Shown: positions 16,976 to 25,956, counted from the stretch's first letter. The stretch: DNA of 64,000 nt from Legionella sp. PATHC032 (GCF_026191185.1 NZ_JAPHOV010000001.1:987001-1051000); one strand, 5' to 3'. Notes: generated from the sequence alone by a model not told the origin. Numbers and translations are program-made.

Positions 16976-19291
16976 ATGCGTAGGCAAGAAATCAATTATG
17001 AAAAAGTTGCCAAGGCCGCAGAAAAAATAAAAAAAAGAGGCATAGAGCCGTCTGTAAATGAGATTCGTGAGGAACTTGGGTTAGTTGGGAACCATCCGCA
17101 ATTGTCAATTTTGTTGGAGGAGTGGTATCACAATCAACCAGAATTTAAACGAATAAGTAACACGCCTTTGACTAATAATATTAATTTAAATACCGATGAA
17201 ATTCGTGAAAAGAATATAGAACTCGAAAAATCAATTTCTCTGTTACGGGCAACACTCGAATCCACCGCGGATGGAATTATGATGGTTAATGGACATGGGG
17301 CTGTTGTGGATTGGAATCAAAAGTTTGTAGAAATGTGGCGAATTCCTTCTTATATGATGGAGTCAGGAAAAGAAAGTATCAGTTTTGAATACATACTTGA
17401 GCAACTTATTGATCCACAATCTTTAATTGCTGATGTGCAATATCTTTATCAAAATCCTGAGTGGCAAGGTGAATTACCTGAGCTTCATTTCAAAGACGGT
17501 CGGATTTATGAGCGTTTTACTCAGCCACAGCGTGTGGGCTCACAAATTGTGGGGCGAGTATATAGTTTCCGTGATGTTACTCAAAAAAGGATGGCTCTGG
17601 ATGAATTGAGAATACGAGAACGTGCTATTGAAGCCAGTACACATGGAGTGGTGATTATTGATGTAACAAAAAATGAGAACAAAGTCATTTATGTCAATCG
17701 AGCTTTCGAAAGAATCACAGGGTATATGGAGCAACATGCTTTAGGGAAAGGTTTGCTTACCTTGCTAGGTTCAAATTTAGAGGAGGTAAACCATAAACGC
17801 ATTGAACTGGCGATTAGGGAAAGTAAAGAAGAAACAATTGAAATGGAAAGCATAAAACGAAATGGAGAACTCTATTGGTGTGAAATCAGCGTTGCTCCTG
17901 TTAAAGATTCTTTTGGCTATGTGAAACATTATATTTGTATTTTAAATGATGTGACTCAAAGGCGTGATATGGAAGATCAATTGCTGTTGCAAGCAACTTA
18001 CGATTCCCTGACTAATTTACCGAACCGTGTTCTACTGATGGATAGAGTTGAGCAAGCCATTCTACAGGCAAGAAAGAACAAGACAATTTTGGCGTTTTTA
18101 TTTTTGGATTTAGATCGGTTTAAACTGACTAATGATACTTTAGGACACAGCATGGGGGATAAATTATTACAAGCCATTGCCAATCGATTACTCATTGTTA
18201 CAGAGGATTTTGATACTGTTGCCAGGTTGGGGGGAGATGAGTTTGTGATATTACTCACAGACATAGATAATATGCTGGAAGCTGAAACAATTGCACAAAA
18301 TATTTTAAAAGCTATAGAAAAACCTATTCAAATAGAACAACATAGTTTGAAAATTACAGGTAGTTTGGGAATCAGCTTTTATCCCAGAGATGGCGATGAT
18401 TACGAATCTTTGATGAAAAGTGCTGATTTGTCTATGTATCATGCAAAAGATACTGGAAGAAACAACTATCGTGTCTATGAACCTGAAATGAATAGGCGAG
18501 TCATTAATCATATGCAATTAGACAATGCGTTAAGGGATGCTTTAAAAAATGATGAATTATTTCTTGTTTATCAACCATTGATAGATTTAAAGCAATCCAG
18601 AGTAGTCGGATTTGAAGCTTTAATGAGATGGCACAGCAAGATACTGGGACTTGTTAGCCCGGCAGATTTTATACCCATGGCAGAAGAAAATGGCATGATT
18701 TTGGAAATGGGTGAATGGGCAATGAAGCAAGCCTGTATTCAAGTAAAAGAATGGCATAAGGCTGGCTTTAAAAATTTAAGCATAGCAGTGAATCTTTCTG
18801 GAAGGCAGTTTCGACAAAAAAACTTGCCGGAAGTTGTCTCGCGAGTATTAAAAAGCACTGGCTTGCAATCGAGATTTTTGGAACTTGAATTAACTGAAAG
18901 TTTGTTGATAGAAGACATTGATCATGTTGTAGATACCATGTATGCATTGAAAGACATGGGGACTAAATTAGTCATTGATGACTTTGGCACAGGATACTCA
19001 AGTTTGTCTTATTTAAAGCAATTTCCCGTAGATAAACTGAAAATTGATCGTTCGTTTATTACGGAAATGGCAAGTAATCAGAACGATGCGGCTATTGCCA
19101 AAGCGATTATTAACCTGGGCCACAGTTTAAATCTTCAGGTTCTCGCGGAGGGAGTTGAAAATGAATTTCAAAGAGACTTTATAACATCTCATGGATGTGA
19201 TTATGCCCAAGGATATTTTTATAAGGCTCCTGATACTCCCGAAAATATATTAGAATTTTTAAAAAGTTTATCTGAATCGAAAATAAAATAA
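16976..19291 (+). CDS. KfrA_N-PAS-PAS-GGDEF-EAL c-di-GMP enzyme
   Basis: 771 residues, no membrane segment. Order: an N-terminal helical segment like the KfrA DNA-binding domain (residues 5-55, NEIREELG-type helix-turn-helix), a short coiled coil (about 65-85), two PAS domains (about 85-200 and 205-325), GGDEF (about 335-500) and EAL (about 510-765). RLGGDEFVILL is intact, but the RxxD inhibitory site is EDFD, so product inhibition is probably lost. In EAL, GFEALMRW, VNLSGRQF, ELTES, DDFGTGYSSL, KLKID and AEGVE are all kept, so phosphodiesterase activity is expected too. GAGAGGG precedes the ATG. A sigma28-type promoter sits just upstream, linking it to motility. I recall a Legionella gene of this kind in the flagellar regulon. 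Confidence 0.9.
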   Translation: MRRQEINYEKVAKAAEKIKKRGIEPSVNEIREELGLVGNHPQLSILLEEWYHNQPEFKRISNTPLTNNINLNTDEIREKNIELEKSISLLRATLESTADGIMMVNGHGAVVDWNQKFVEMWRIPSYMMESGKESISFEYILEQLIDPQSLIADVQYLYQNPEWQGELPELHFKDGRIYERFTQPQRVGSQIVGRVYSFRDVTQKRMALDELRIRERAIEASTHGVVIIDVTKNENKVIYVNRAFERITGYMEQHALGKGLLTLLGSNLEEVNHKRIELAIRESKEETIEMESIKRNGELYWCEISVAPVKDSFGYVKHYICILNDVTQRRDMEDQLLLQATYDSLTNLPNRVLLMDRVEQAILQARKNKTILAFLFLDLDRFKLTNDTLGHSMGDKLLQAIANRLLIVTEDFDTVARLGGDEFVILLTDIDNMLEAETIAQNILKAIEKPIQIEQHSLKITGSLGISFYPRDGDDYESLMKSADLSMYHAKDTGRNNYRVYEPEMNRRVINHMQLDNALRDALKNDELFLVYQPLIDLKQSRVVGFEALMRWHSKILGLVSPADFIPMAEENGMILEMGEWAMKQACIQVKEWHKAGFKNLSIAVNLSGRQFRQKNLPEVVSRVLKSTGLQSRFLELELTESLLIEDIDHVVDTMYALKDMGTKLVIDDFGTGYSSLSYLKQFPVDKLKIDRSFITEMASNQNDAAIAKAIINLGHSLNLQVLAEGVENEFQRDFITSHGCDYAQGYFYKAPDTPENILEFLKSLSESKIK

Positions 19292-19591
19292 TGACTAATT
19301 CTTTAAGTGAAGAATTCTTGGTGTCTCTCAAAACTCAAATCCCATCATAAATCTTTCCAAATCGGTATGTTTTTTGCAAGAAAGTGTTACGTTAATCGAG
19401 TAGTTTCTATCGACTTTGTTTATTTTATCTTTCATGCTGTTTATATGAAGGGCAAATATATTGAACGACTTAAAACACAGGTTGAGCCTGAGAATTACTT
19501 TTATTTGAGCAATATTTTGATTGAATTTGTGTATTTTTTAAGGAGATTCGGAACAGATGTAGTGAAGATATAAAATGGGTTGGGAGGATAA
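19292..19591. other. Intergenic region before kmo
   Basis: 300 AT-rich bases. An 88-codon GTG frame (19307-19573) fills most of it, but it lacks a Shine-Dalgarno and has a composition of untranslated DNA; I do not accept it as a gene. The only clear signal is GGGAGG before the kmo start. Confidence 0.5.
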
Positions 19592-20941
19592 ATGAAGCAC
19601 ATTACCATAATTGGGGCCGGGTTAGCGGGAACTTTGTGTGGTTTATATCTTGCTAGAAGAGGCTATCAAGTAGAGTTGTTTGAATCAAGATCAGACATTC
19701 GTAATAGTCCGACTGATTATGGACGCTCCATTAATCTTGCTTTGTCGTGCAGAGGAATTACCGCTTTAAAAGCAATGAACCTGTTGGATGAAGTAAATAA
19801 AATCATGGTTCCAATGCGGGCAAGAGCTATTCACGAAGCCAATGGTGAAGTTCATTATCAACCATTTGGACGCCACATTGATGAATATATCAATGCTATT
19901 TCTCGTTCTGATCTCAATGCTTTGCTTTTAAATAAAGCGGAATTATACCCTAACATTAAATTACACTTTAATATGAAATTGCACTCTTTTGATATTCATA
20001 ATAAAAAAATTAGATTTGAAAACAAAAATGGTGATTTTGTTGAAGCTTCATATCATAGACTAATTGGCGCGGATGGTGCGCCATCTCATGTAAGAGATGT
20101 GCTGAAAAATGAGGGGATAGTTAGCGCAAGCAGAGATTTTTTATCTCATGGATACAAGGAACTTTCAATTAGCAAAAAACATACAACAGGGATGGCCAGA
20201 GAGCATTTGCATTTATGGCCACGTGATTCGTTTATGCTATTAGGTAATCCCAATCCCGACGATTCAATTACAGGTTCTTTGTTTTTAGCTAATGAAGGTA
20301 AAGACAGTTTTGCTGAACTGAATAATGAAGAAAAATTACATTTATTTTTTAAAACGCAGTTCTCTGATGCTTATGCAGCTATGCCAAATTTGGTTCAAGA
20401 ATTTTTTGGTAATCCTACTGGACATTTGAGTACTATCCAATGCTCACCCTGGTACTATAAAGATGAATGCTTATTAATAGGTGATGCGGCACATGGGATA
20501 ATTCCATTTTTTGGACAAGGAATGAATAGCGCATTTGAAGATTGTCGCATTCTTGATGAATTACTGGATGAATATCAGGATGACTGGTCGCAAGTAATCC
20601 CTGTTTTTTATGAACAAAGAAAAGTGAATACTGATGCAATAGCAAAAATGTCTATGGGTAATTATCATGAGATTCATTCTGACATTAGAAATCCAAAATT
20701 TATTTTACAAAAGCAGATTGAACGGGAGCTCATGTTGCGATACCCGGAACATTATGTTTCTATGCATGTTCTGGTTATGTTTACCAATACCCCGTACGCC
20801 AAGGCAATGGCAATAGGCGAGTTGCAATCCGGTCTTTTAGAGCAAATTTGTTTTCCAATAACTGATATTAAGGAGATAAATTGGCAAGAAGTAGAAAAAC
20901 TCCTTAGCGCATATGACAAAAATTTGGCGAAAATTATTTGA
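19592..20941 (+). CDS. kmo: Kynurenine 3-monooxygenase
   Basis: 449 residues. This FAD-dependent aromatic hydroxylase turns L-kynurenine into 3-hydroxykynurenine with NADPH and O2. Seen: the dinucleotide fold IIGAGLAGTLCGLYLARRG at the N-terminus, the family signature YGRSINLALSCRGI, the conserved GADGAPSHVRD, and GDAAHGIIPFFGQGMNSAFED for FAD. The C-terminal about 60 residues (after YPEHYVSMHVLVMFTN) form the hydrophobic tail region found in kmo. GGGAGG is 7 bases before the ATG. No kynureninase or tryptophan dioxygenase lies nearby in the window. It is transcribed alone or from its own promoter; the next genes start behind a sigma54-type site. Confidence 0.95.
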   Translation: MKHITIIGAGLAGTLCGLYLARRGYQVELFESRSDIRNSPTDYGRSINLALSCRGITALKAMNLLDEVNKIMVPMRARAIHEANGEVHYQPFGRHIDEYINAISRSDLNALLLNKAELYPNIKLHFNMKLHSFDIHNKKIRFENKNGDFVEASYHRLIGADGAPSHVRDVLKNEGIVSASRDFLSHGYKELSISKKHTTGMAREHLHLWPRDSFMLLGNPNPDDSITGSLFLANEGKDSFAELNNEEKLHLFFKTQFSDAYAAMPNLVQEFFGNPTGHLSTIQCSPWYYKDECLLIGDAAHGIIPFFGQGMNSAFEDCRILDELLDEYQDDWSQVIPVFYEQRKVNTDAIAKMSMGNYHEIHSDIRNPKFILQKQIERELMLRYPEHYVSMHVLVMFTNTPYAKAMAIGELQSGLLEQICFPITDIKEINWQEVEKLLSAYDKNLAKII

Positions 20942-21103
20942 TTTAATTTAGATCATTCATTTTAAATGAAATTTATAGTCAAAGTTTTGTCAGTAAAGAT
21001 GGATTCAGGGACATTTTTCTGTCGCTACCTGAGGGTTATTAGCGCAAAGAATAAAAAAACAGCTCCATTTTTGTTTAATTAATGTACTATTTGTCAAAAA
21101 AGA

Positions 21104-21119
21104 TGGCACGCCTTCTGCA
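21104..21119 (+). promoter_or_regulatory. Sigma54 (RpoN)-type promoter
   Basis: TGGCACGCCTTCTGCA: GG at 21105-21106 and GC at 21117-21118, separated by exactly 10 bases. It differs from the consensus TGGCACG-N4-TTGCA by one base. Transcription would start near 21130, 29 bases before the ATG at 21159. Confidence 0.7.
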
Positions 21120-21158
21120 GTATAAACTTGTCAAAACAAAGTTTATATGGAGTCTGTT

Positions 21159-21911
21159 ATGAAAACTGTTCAAGCCTATATTGATTCAAAACAACATGAG
21201 TTTATGAATCATCCTTTCTTCAATATTTTAGAAGAATTAAATAGTATAGAAGAAATCAGTTATTTTGTCCCGGAATTAACATTTTGGGCAATGACTTTTC
21301 AAGATATACTTCGAATTAATGAAGAAAGAGTAACTGATCCTTATTTAAAGAAAGTAGCTCGACATCACAGATTAGAAGATGCAGGACACGAAAAATGGTT
21401 TTTAAGTGATAAAAAATACATGGGTGAAATATGTAATAACAAGGCCTGTGATCGCGATGATGTTGCCTGGCTATACAGTAAGGATTCCCAATTAGTACGC
21501 GATGCCGCTTATTCTATTATGTCTGAAATTTATAAAATAGAAGATGAAAATCTGAATATTGTCTTGCTGTTGACCTTGGAGTCATCAGGACATGTATTTT
21601 TTGAAAAAGTTGTCAAACAAGTTAAAAAGACGGGTGAAGATAAAAATCTGAAGTATTTTTCAAGTTCTCATCTGGAAGTAGAATTAGCGCATGCTTTGTT
21701 TGAGGAGGAAATGGAAAGAAAAGTCTATTCCAGAAGATTGCCCATTAGCACTCGTAGAGAAGCACTAAGGATGGTAGATCGTTGCTATGATGCATTCAGC
21801 AAGATGTTTGATGGATTGATTCTTGCTTGCAATAAGCGATTGGAACTGGCGAAAGAAAGGAATCAACATGTCACAAAATCAGTGGAGCTTAGAGAAAATC
21901 AAGCAGTATAA
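21159..21911 (+). CDS. Haem-oxygenase-fold protein, candidate non-haem diiron enzyme
   Basis: 250 residues from the ATG at 21159, chosen over the ATG at 21147 because GGAG sits 7 bases upstream. All-helical and soluble. Three segments carry paired acidic and His residues: RHHRLEDAGHEKWF near residue 72, LTLESSGHVFFEK near 138, and SSHLEVELAHALFEEE near 171. The last gives H-x3-E-x2-H, very like the H-x3-D-x2-H metal helix of CADD-type haem-oxygenase-like diiron oxidases. Metal binding is therefore an inference from motif spacing. The 3' end overlaps the FAD-oxidase gene by 44 bases, so the two are probably made together. Family name and substrate are unknown to me. Confidence 0.7.
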   Translation: MKTVQAYIDSKQHEFMNHPFFNILEELNSIEEISYFVPELTFWAMTFQDILRINEERVTDPYLKKVARHHRLEDAGHEKWFLSDKKYMGEICNNKACDRDDVAWLYSKDSQLVRDAAYSIMSEIYKIEDENLNIVLLLTLESSGHVFFEKVVKQVKKTGEDKNLKYFSSSHLEVELAHALFEEEMERKVYSRRLPISTRREALRMVDRCYDAFSKMFDGLILACNKRLELAKERNQHVTKSVELRENQAV

Positions 21912-23238
21912 GGAAGATACCGGACAAGCGTTGCTCAGTGATGAGCAATCGCTTGTTTTATTTGGGCAGGATTTTGGCAAGCTCATTCAATCAAAGCCGG
22001 TAGCCGTATCCGTTCCTCAAAGTATCGAGTCATTGCAGTCGTTAATTCTATTCGCCAATCAATATCGTTTACCTGTGACTATTCGCGGTAATGGTTTAAG
22101 TCAAGGTGGCCAATCATTACCGGTTCCTGGTGGATTAACAATTTCTATGCAGTCTTTCAACAAACCACTTGATTTGAGTGAAGATCTCATTTGGGTTGAA
22201 GCCAATACCAGTTGGAAGAATCTGCTTGAAAAATCATTACTGAAAAATAAAGCTCCCTATGTACTGCCTTATAACTGTAATTTGTCGGTTGGGGGTGTTT
22301 TATCTGCAGGAGGAATAGGGGCTTCTTCTTTCAAATACGGTGTTATTAATGCTTATGTTTCAGCATTGGAAGTGATTGATGGCTTGGGGAGAAAGCAAAT
22401 CGTTGAAAAAAACTCACCACTATTTCAAGCCTGCCTTTCAGGGCAAGGTCGATTTGGTGTCATTACCAAAGCATGTATTCAGTTACGATCGGTTCGGCCT
22501 CGTGTCAAAACTTTCTTTCTGGTTTATGCTGATCAGAATCAATGGTTTGAAGATATTTATAAAATACAGGGGAAAGTAGATTATATGGAGTTATTTTGCA
22601 CTCCTTCAATTCAGGGAGCTCGATTGAAAGAAGGCAAACGTGTTCCCATGGCTTATTGGTTGTATGGTTTGCATCTTTCTATTGAATATGATCAGCATGC
22701 AGAAGATATTTTAGGGCAGCTTAAGCCATGGAATGTTCTAAACATACAGGAAGAGAGCATTTTATCTTATTTTTTAAGACATAACTCTCGTTTTGACATG
22801 ATGAAGTTGACAGGACAATGGGATTTGTTACATCCTTGGTATGAATGTTTTATTCCTACCTCATTTTTAACAGGAGTACTTCCTCAACTGTTAGAGGAAT
22901 TACCACTTCATTATGCCAGTTTGGTCCATGTTGTTCCAATTGCCAAGCGAAAGGCCGGGTTTATGATGTTACCAGATAGCGACTCAATTTGTGAGTTTAT
23001 GATTTTAAACCCAGGAGTACCTTATTCTTTAGAGGATAGTTGTCTGAAGGCAATTGAGACTCTCGATAAGTACTTGCTGAAAAATAATGGTAAACGCTAT
23101 TTATCAGGATTCTTAGGTACAGAATTACCAGACAATTATTGGTTAAAGCATTTTGGAGAAAAATACGATTCGTGGGTAGGTTTGAAAAAACAGTATGATC
23201 CAGCAGGGATTTTTTCATCGATATTACATCAAGTATAA
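21868..23238 (+). CDS. FAD-linked oxidase, cytokinin dehydrogenase-like
   Basis: 456 residues from the ATG at 21868 (AAAGGA just upstream); the longer TTG frame is unlikely. It belongs to the vanillyl-alcohol-oxidase superfamily: an N-terminal FAD_binding_4 domain with PVTIRGNGLSQGGQS, VGGVLSAGGIGASSFKYG, ALEVIDGLGRKQIV and GQGRFGVITKACIQLR, and a C-terminal substrate-binding half ending in KKQYDPAGIFSS. The match is to cytokinin dehydrogenases, and I recall this gene being listed among eukaryote-like Legionella proteins. In plant enzymes a GHS His carries covalent FAD; here that position is Leu (GNGLSQGG), so FAD should bind non-covalently. No signal peptide. Real substrate unknown. Confidence 0.85.
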   Translation: MSQNQWSLEKIKQYKEDTGQALLSDEQSLVLFGQDFGKLIQSKPVAVSVPQSIESLQSLILFANQYRLPVTIRGNGLSQGGQSLPVPGGLTISMQSFNKPLDLSEDLIWVEANTSWKNLLEKSLLKNKAPYVLPYNCNLSVGGVLSAGGIGASSFKYGVINAYVSALEVIDGLGRKQIVEKNSPLFQACLSGQGRFGVITKACIQLRSVRPRVKTFFLVYADQNQWFEDIYKIQGKVDYMELFCTPSIQGARLKEGKRVPMAYWLYGLHLSIEYDQHAEDILGQLKPWNVLNIQEESILSYFLRHNSRFDMMKLTGQWDLLHPWYECFIPTSFLTGVLPQLLEELPLHYASLVHVVPIAKRKAGFMMLPDSDSICEFMILNPGVPYSLEDSCLKAIETLDKYLLKNNGKRYLSGFLGTELPDNYWLKHFGEKYDSWVGLKKQYDPAGIFSSILHQV

Positions 23239-23341
23239 AGAGTATTGTGCAAACCCATCCTTTGTAACAGATACCGATGTGAGGTGGCCGATCTGATGTA
23301 TAAAGGTATGAATTCAACCTGGATAAAGATATATTATCTAC

Positions 23342-23461
23342 AGGGCTTACGAACCCCTTAATCTCTTTGTTAAAAATGTTTTTAATTCGGTCATTTAGTT
23401 TATCTAAACTCCTTCATTAAAAATATTTTTTACCTTGACCTTGGGATTTTTTGTAAGTCCT
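23342..23461 (+). repeat. Palindromic MITE-like repeat, copy 1
   Basis: About 120 bases bounded by AGGGCTTAC and GTAAGTCCT. Inside, GTTAAAAATGTTTTTAAT and the mirrored ATTAAAAATATTTTTTAC flank a central AGTTTATCTAAACT, so the whole unit folds on itself. It is about 90% like copy 3 (38905-39027) and has the same orientation. Confidence 0.9.
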
Positions 23462-23582
23462 GATCTAGTGATCTTGAAGTGAGGATGATAAAGATCTATT
23501 TTGTGGTAGGATGCTATATATCGATATTATTTAAAGAGAAGGATGAATTTGTTTTGATAGGTTTAACTGGGATTGGAAACGT

Positions 23583-24092
23583 ATGAAATTTGACATTCAA
23601 TTTTTGTTTTCAGCCAATTATGCTAAATGGATAATCATTAGTTTAATCTCCCTGTTTGGTATTTTGATTATTTTTGAATGGATTACCTTTTTTTATCCAT
23701 TGACTTCTGTTAAGGCTATCCCAGTTTCAAATACAAAATCTATTGCTGGAATGAAAGAAGAGAATCTAAATTATATTTTCAATACGTCATTATTTGGAGT
23801 TTATGTACCTGCAGACTTGAATGAGGATAATGTAAAACAATCGATGTTGAATGTTACTTTGGTCGGTATTCTTTTTGCAGACAAGATAGAAGAGTCTCAA
23901 GTGATTATACGTTCTGCCAGTGGGGAAGAAAAAACCTATAATGTAGGAGATAAGATTCCAGGTGGCGCAACAATTAAACGTATTATGCCAGGAGGAGTGC
24001 TTGTTGAAAGAGATGGCACTTTAGAAAGTTTAAGTCTTCCGAAAAATGATTTAACCTTTGAACCTGTCGCTAAGCCTTTAAAAGAGGAATAA
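23583..24092 (+). CDS. lspC: Type II secretion system inner-membrane protein LspC (GspC family)
   Basis: 169 residues: a short cytoplasmic head, one membrane helix (about residues 16-36), then a periplasmic homology-region domain with LNVTLVGILFADKIEESQ, a DKIPGGATIKRIMPGGVLVE strand pair and ESLSLP, the usual GspC closing motif. It links the outer-membrane secretin GspD to the inner-membrane platform. It is shorter than E. coli or Pseudomonas GspC because no PDZ or coiled-coil domain follows. In Legionella lspC stands apart from the other lsp genes, as it does here. It is followed by a Sel1 lipoprotein gene 5 bases on, probably cotranscribed. Confidence 0.88.
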   Translation: MKFDIQFLFSANYAKWIIISLISLFGILIIFEWITFFYPLTSVKAIPVSNTKSIAGMKEENLNYIFNTSLFGVYVPADLNEDNVKQSMLNVTLVGILFADKIEESQVIIRSASGEEKTYNVGDKIPGGATIKRIMPGGVLVERDGTLESLSLPKNDLTFEPVAKPLKEE

Positions 24093-24097
24093 ATGGC

Positions 24098-24475
24098 ATG
24101 CAACGCATCATTAAGTTATTCATTCTAATAATTTTTATTCCTATGATGGCTGCCTGTATTAATGGTACCTTAAATTTACGAGAAGGGATCCAATGCTTTA
24201 AAGCACAGGATTACAGGAAAGCATTCATTCGCTTAAAACCGGAGGCTGAAAAGGGAAATCCGGATGCTCAGTATGCTGTAGGTTACATGTATTATTATGG
24301 TAAAGGTGTAGTAGAAGATAGAAAAAAAGCCCGTTTCTGGATAACCTGTGCTGCAAGAGCGGGCCAACCAGATGCCATAGTTGCTCTTGGAATTCTTGAT
24401 CGTCAAGCTAGCCGGGATAGAAAACTATTTCAAGATAATAATTTGCAACATTTTCCCGTTGATAATGGTTTGTAA
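24098..24475 (+). CDS. Sel1-repeat lipoprotein
   Basis: 125 residues. Lipoprotein signal with lipobox MAAC, lipidated Cys near residue 20. Then about two Sel1-like repeats: DYRKAFIRLKPEAEKGNPDAQY and AVGYMYYYGKGVVEDRKKARFW with the continuation AARAGQPDAIVALGIL. Such repeats mediate protein contacts; larger Sel1 proteins of Legionella (EnhC, LpnE) act in host entry. The gene lies 5 bases after lspC, so a link to type II secretion is possible but unproven. Confidence 0.85.
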   Translation: MQRIIKLFILIIFIPMMAACINGTLNLREGIQCFKAQDYRKAFIRLKPEAEKGNPDAQYAVGYMYYYGKGVVEDRKKARFWITCAARAGQPDAIVALGILDRQASRDRKLFQDNNLQHFPVDNGL

Positions 24476-24559
24476 ATTTTTTCTTACTTTAAGCTAATTT
24501 CTTTTCTTCGAGTGCTTTCTTAAAAAACATGGGTAAAACCCGGGAGAGGTTAGTTTTCG

Positions 24560-25519
24560 CTAACTGTACGCGTTAATAATCAAAGAAGCCATGTAACAAA
24601 AATACACAAGTAAAAGTACCCCCCCAGGCCAGGAGGATGTCTTTTTTTGATAATAGTAATTTAAAAACAATAAAAGTAAGGTAATGGAAAGCATCACTGG
24701 CATGTCACGCCATAATACCACGCTGCTAATTTTAGTTGGGTTTAGTAATCCCGGGATGGCTAAAATTAACATGAGGTTATAAATATTTGAGCCAATTATC
24801 GTACCAATCGCTATAGAATCTTCTCCTTTGATAGCGGCAACAAGGGCTGTTGTGAGTTCTGGCAGGGAGGTACCTATAGCAATAATGGTCAAGCCAATGG
24901 TGAGTTCACTTATACCAATCCATTTCGCAATTTCAGATGCATTATAAACTATGTATTTTGAACAAATAGGCAGAATCAATAAACCTATTGCGATACTCAA
25001 TAAATTAGAGGCTGTTGAACGATAGGAAAGTATAGCAGGTCTAAATTCATTAACTGATAAATTTTTTTTATGTGAGTGATTAGCCAAATAAATGAAATAA
25101 CAGAGTACTGCTATACATCCGATCAAAAAAAGGCAACCATCTATAGTCCCCAAGTAACCATCAAGTATTAAACTGTATGCAAACAGCATGGCAATTATCA
25201 ATATTGGGTATGCTTTTTTTAGTTTATTGTAATCGAAAGAGGTTGGTTTGATAAGGATTATAATCCCTAAAATCAAGCCAATATTCGCAATGTTTGAGCC
25301 AATGGCATTTCCAATTGCCATATCATCTTTGTCTTTTAAAGAAGAGATGATAGAGATAAATAATTCGGGGGCACTTGTACCCAAAGCAACAATGGTCAAG
25401 CCAATGATAAGTGGCGATAATTGAAAACGAATAGCCAGCCCTGAGGCACCAACAACCAGATGATTGGCAGCCCAAAGAAGGGCAATAAAGCTGATAATCA
25501 AATTCAGAATAGGATTCAT
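24560..25519 (-). CDS. Sodium/calcium exchanger-family membrane protein (YrbG type)
   Basis: 319 residues, about ten membrane helices, inner membrane. The two halves each carry the family alpha repeat: VALGTSAPELFISII with GNAIGSNIANIGLI in the first, and IAIGTSLPELTTALVAAIKG with GTIIGSNIYNLMLI in the second. The paired Glu residues in GTSAPE and GTSLPE are the cation-binding ones. It probably exchanges Ca2+ for Na+ or H+. No Shine-Dalgarno is obvious before the ATG at 25519. It is convergent with lspC-Sel1 and monocistronic. Confidence 0.92.
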   Translation of the reverse strand: MNPILNLIISFIALLWAANHLVVGASGLAIRFQLSPLIIGLTIVALGTSAPELFISIISSLKDKDDMAIGNAIGSNIANIGLILGIIILIKPTSFDYNKLKKAYPILIIAMLFAYSLILDGYLGTIDGCLFLIGCIAVLCYFIYLANHSHKKNLSVNEFRPAILSYRSTASNLLSIAIGLLILPICSKYIVYNASEIAKWIGISELTIGLTIIAIGTSLPELTTALVAAIKGEDSIAIGTIIGSNIYNLMLILAIPGLLNPTKISSVVLWRDMPVMLSITLLLLFLNYYYQKKTSSWPGGVLLLVYFCYMASLIINAYS

Positions 25520-25674
25520 TTTTGTACTCGATATTTTTTAGTGATAATAATACGAGAATGGTTTATAGGATATACTTATAAGTATTAAGTTTAATTTTAT
25601 ATTTAGGTTCTGTCAGGACGCAAAACCTTTATTTTTGTGCTCCTTAGCATCTTTCACTACGGTACTGGATCTTT

Positions 25675-25793
25675 AGTGCTTACGGTCCCCAAGGCCAAGG
25701 CAAAAAATGTTTTTAATGAGGGAGTTTTGATAAACTAAACGACGGAATTAAAAACATTTTTTAACAAAGAGATTGGAGAGGGGCGTAAGTCCT
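25675..25793 (-). repeat. Palindromic MITE-like repeat, copy 2 (inverted)
   Basis: Same unit as copies 1 and 3 but lying in the other direction: AGTGCTTAC at the left, CAAAAAATGTTTTTAATGAG, TTTTGATAAACTAAACGACG, AATTAAAAACATTTTTTAAC, GTAAGTCCT at the right. The arms have drifted more than in copy 3. It is in a 504-base gene-free stretch (25520-26023) where I see no other gene. Confidence 0.85.
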
Positions 25794-25956
25794 GGAATAA
25801 TCATCGTGATGTTAAACAGGCAAGACTAACACTTGAAAACTCTACCAGGAGCTAGCGTAATCACCGTGCTAATAAAAAAAGTGCTCGGTTTTCATGAAAA
25901 GGGCAAATGCGATAATCAAAACAAATAATTAAGGAATTTATAGAATGTATTGACAA

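Noticed and set aside
19307-19573. 88-codon GTG frame between the GGDEF-EAL gene and kmo
   Set aside because: No Shine-Dalgarno, composition like the surrounding non-coding DNA, no recognisable domain.
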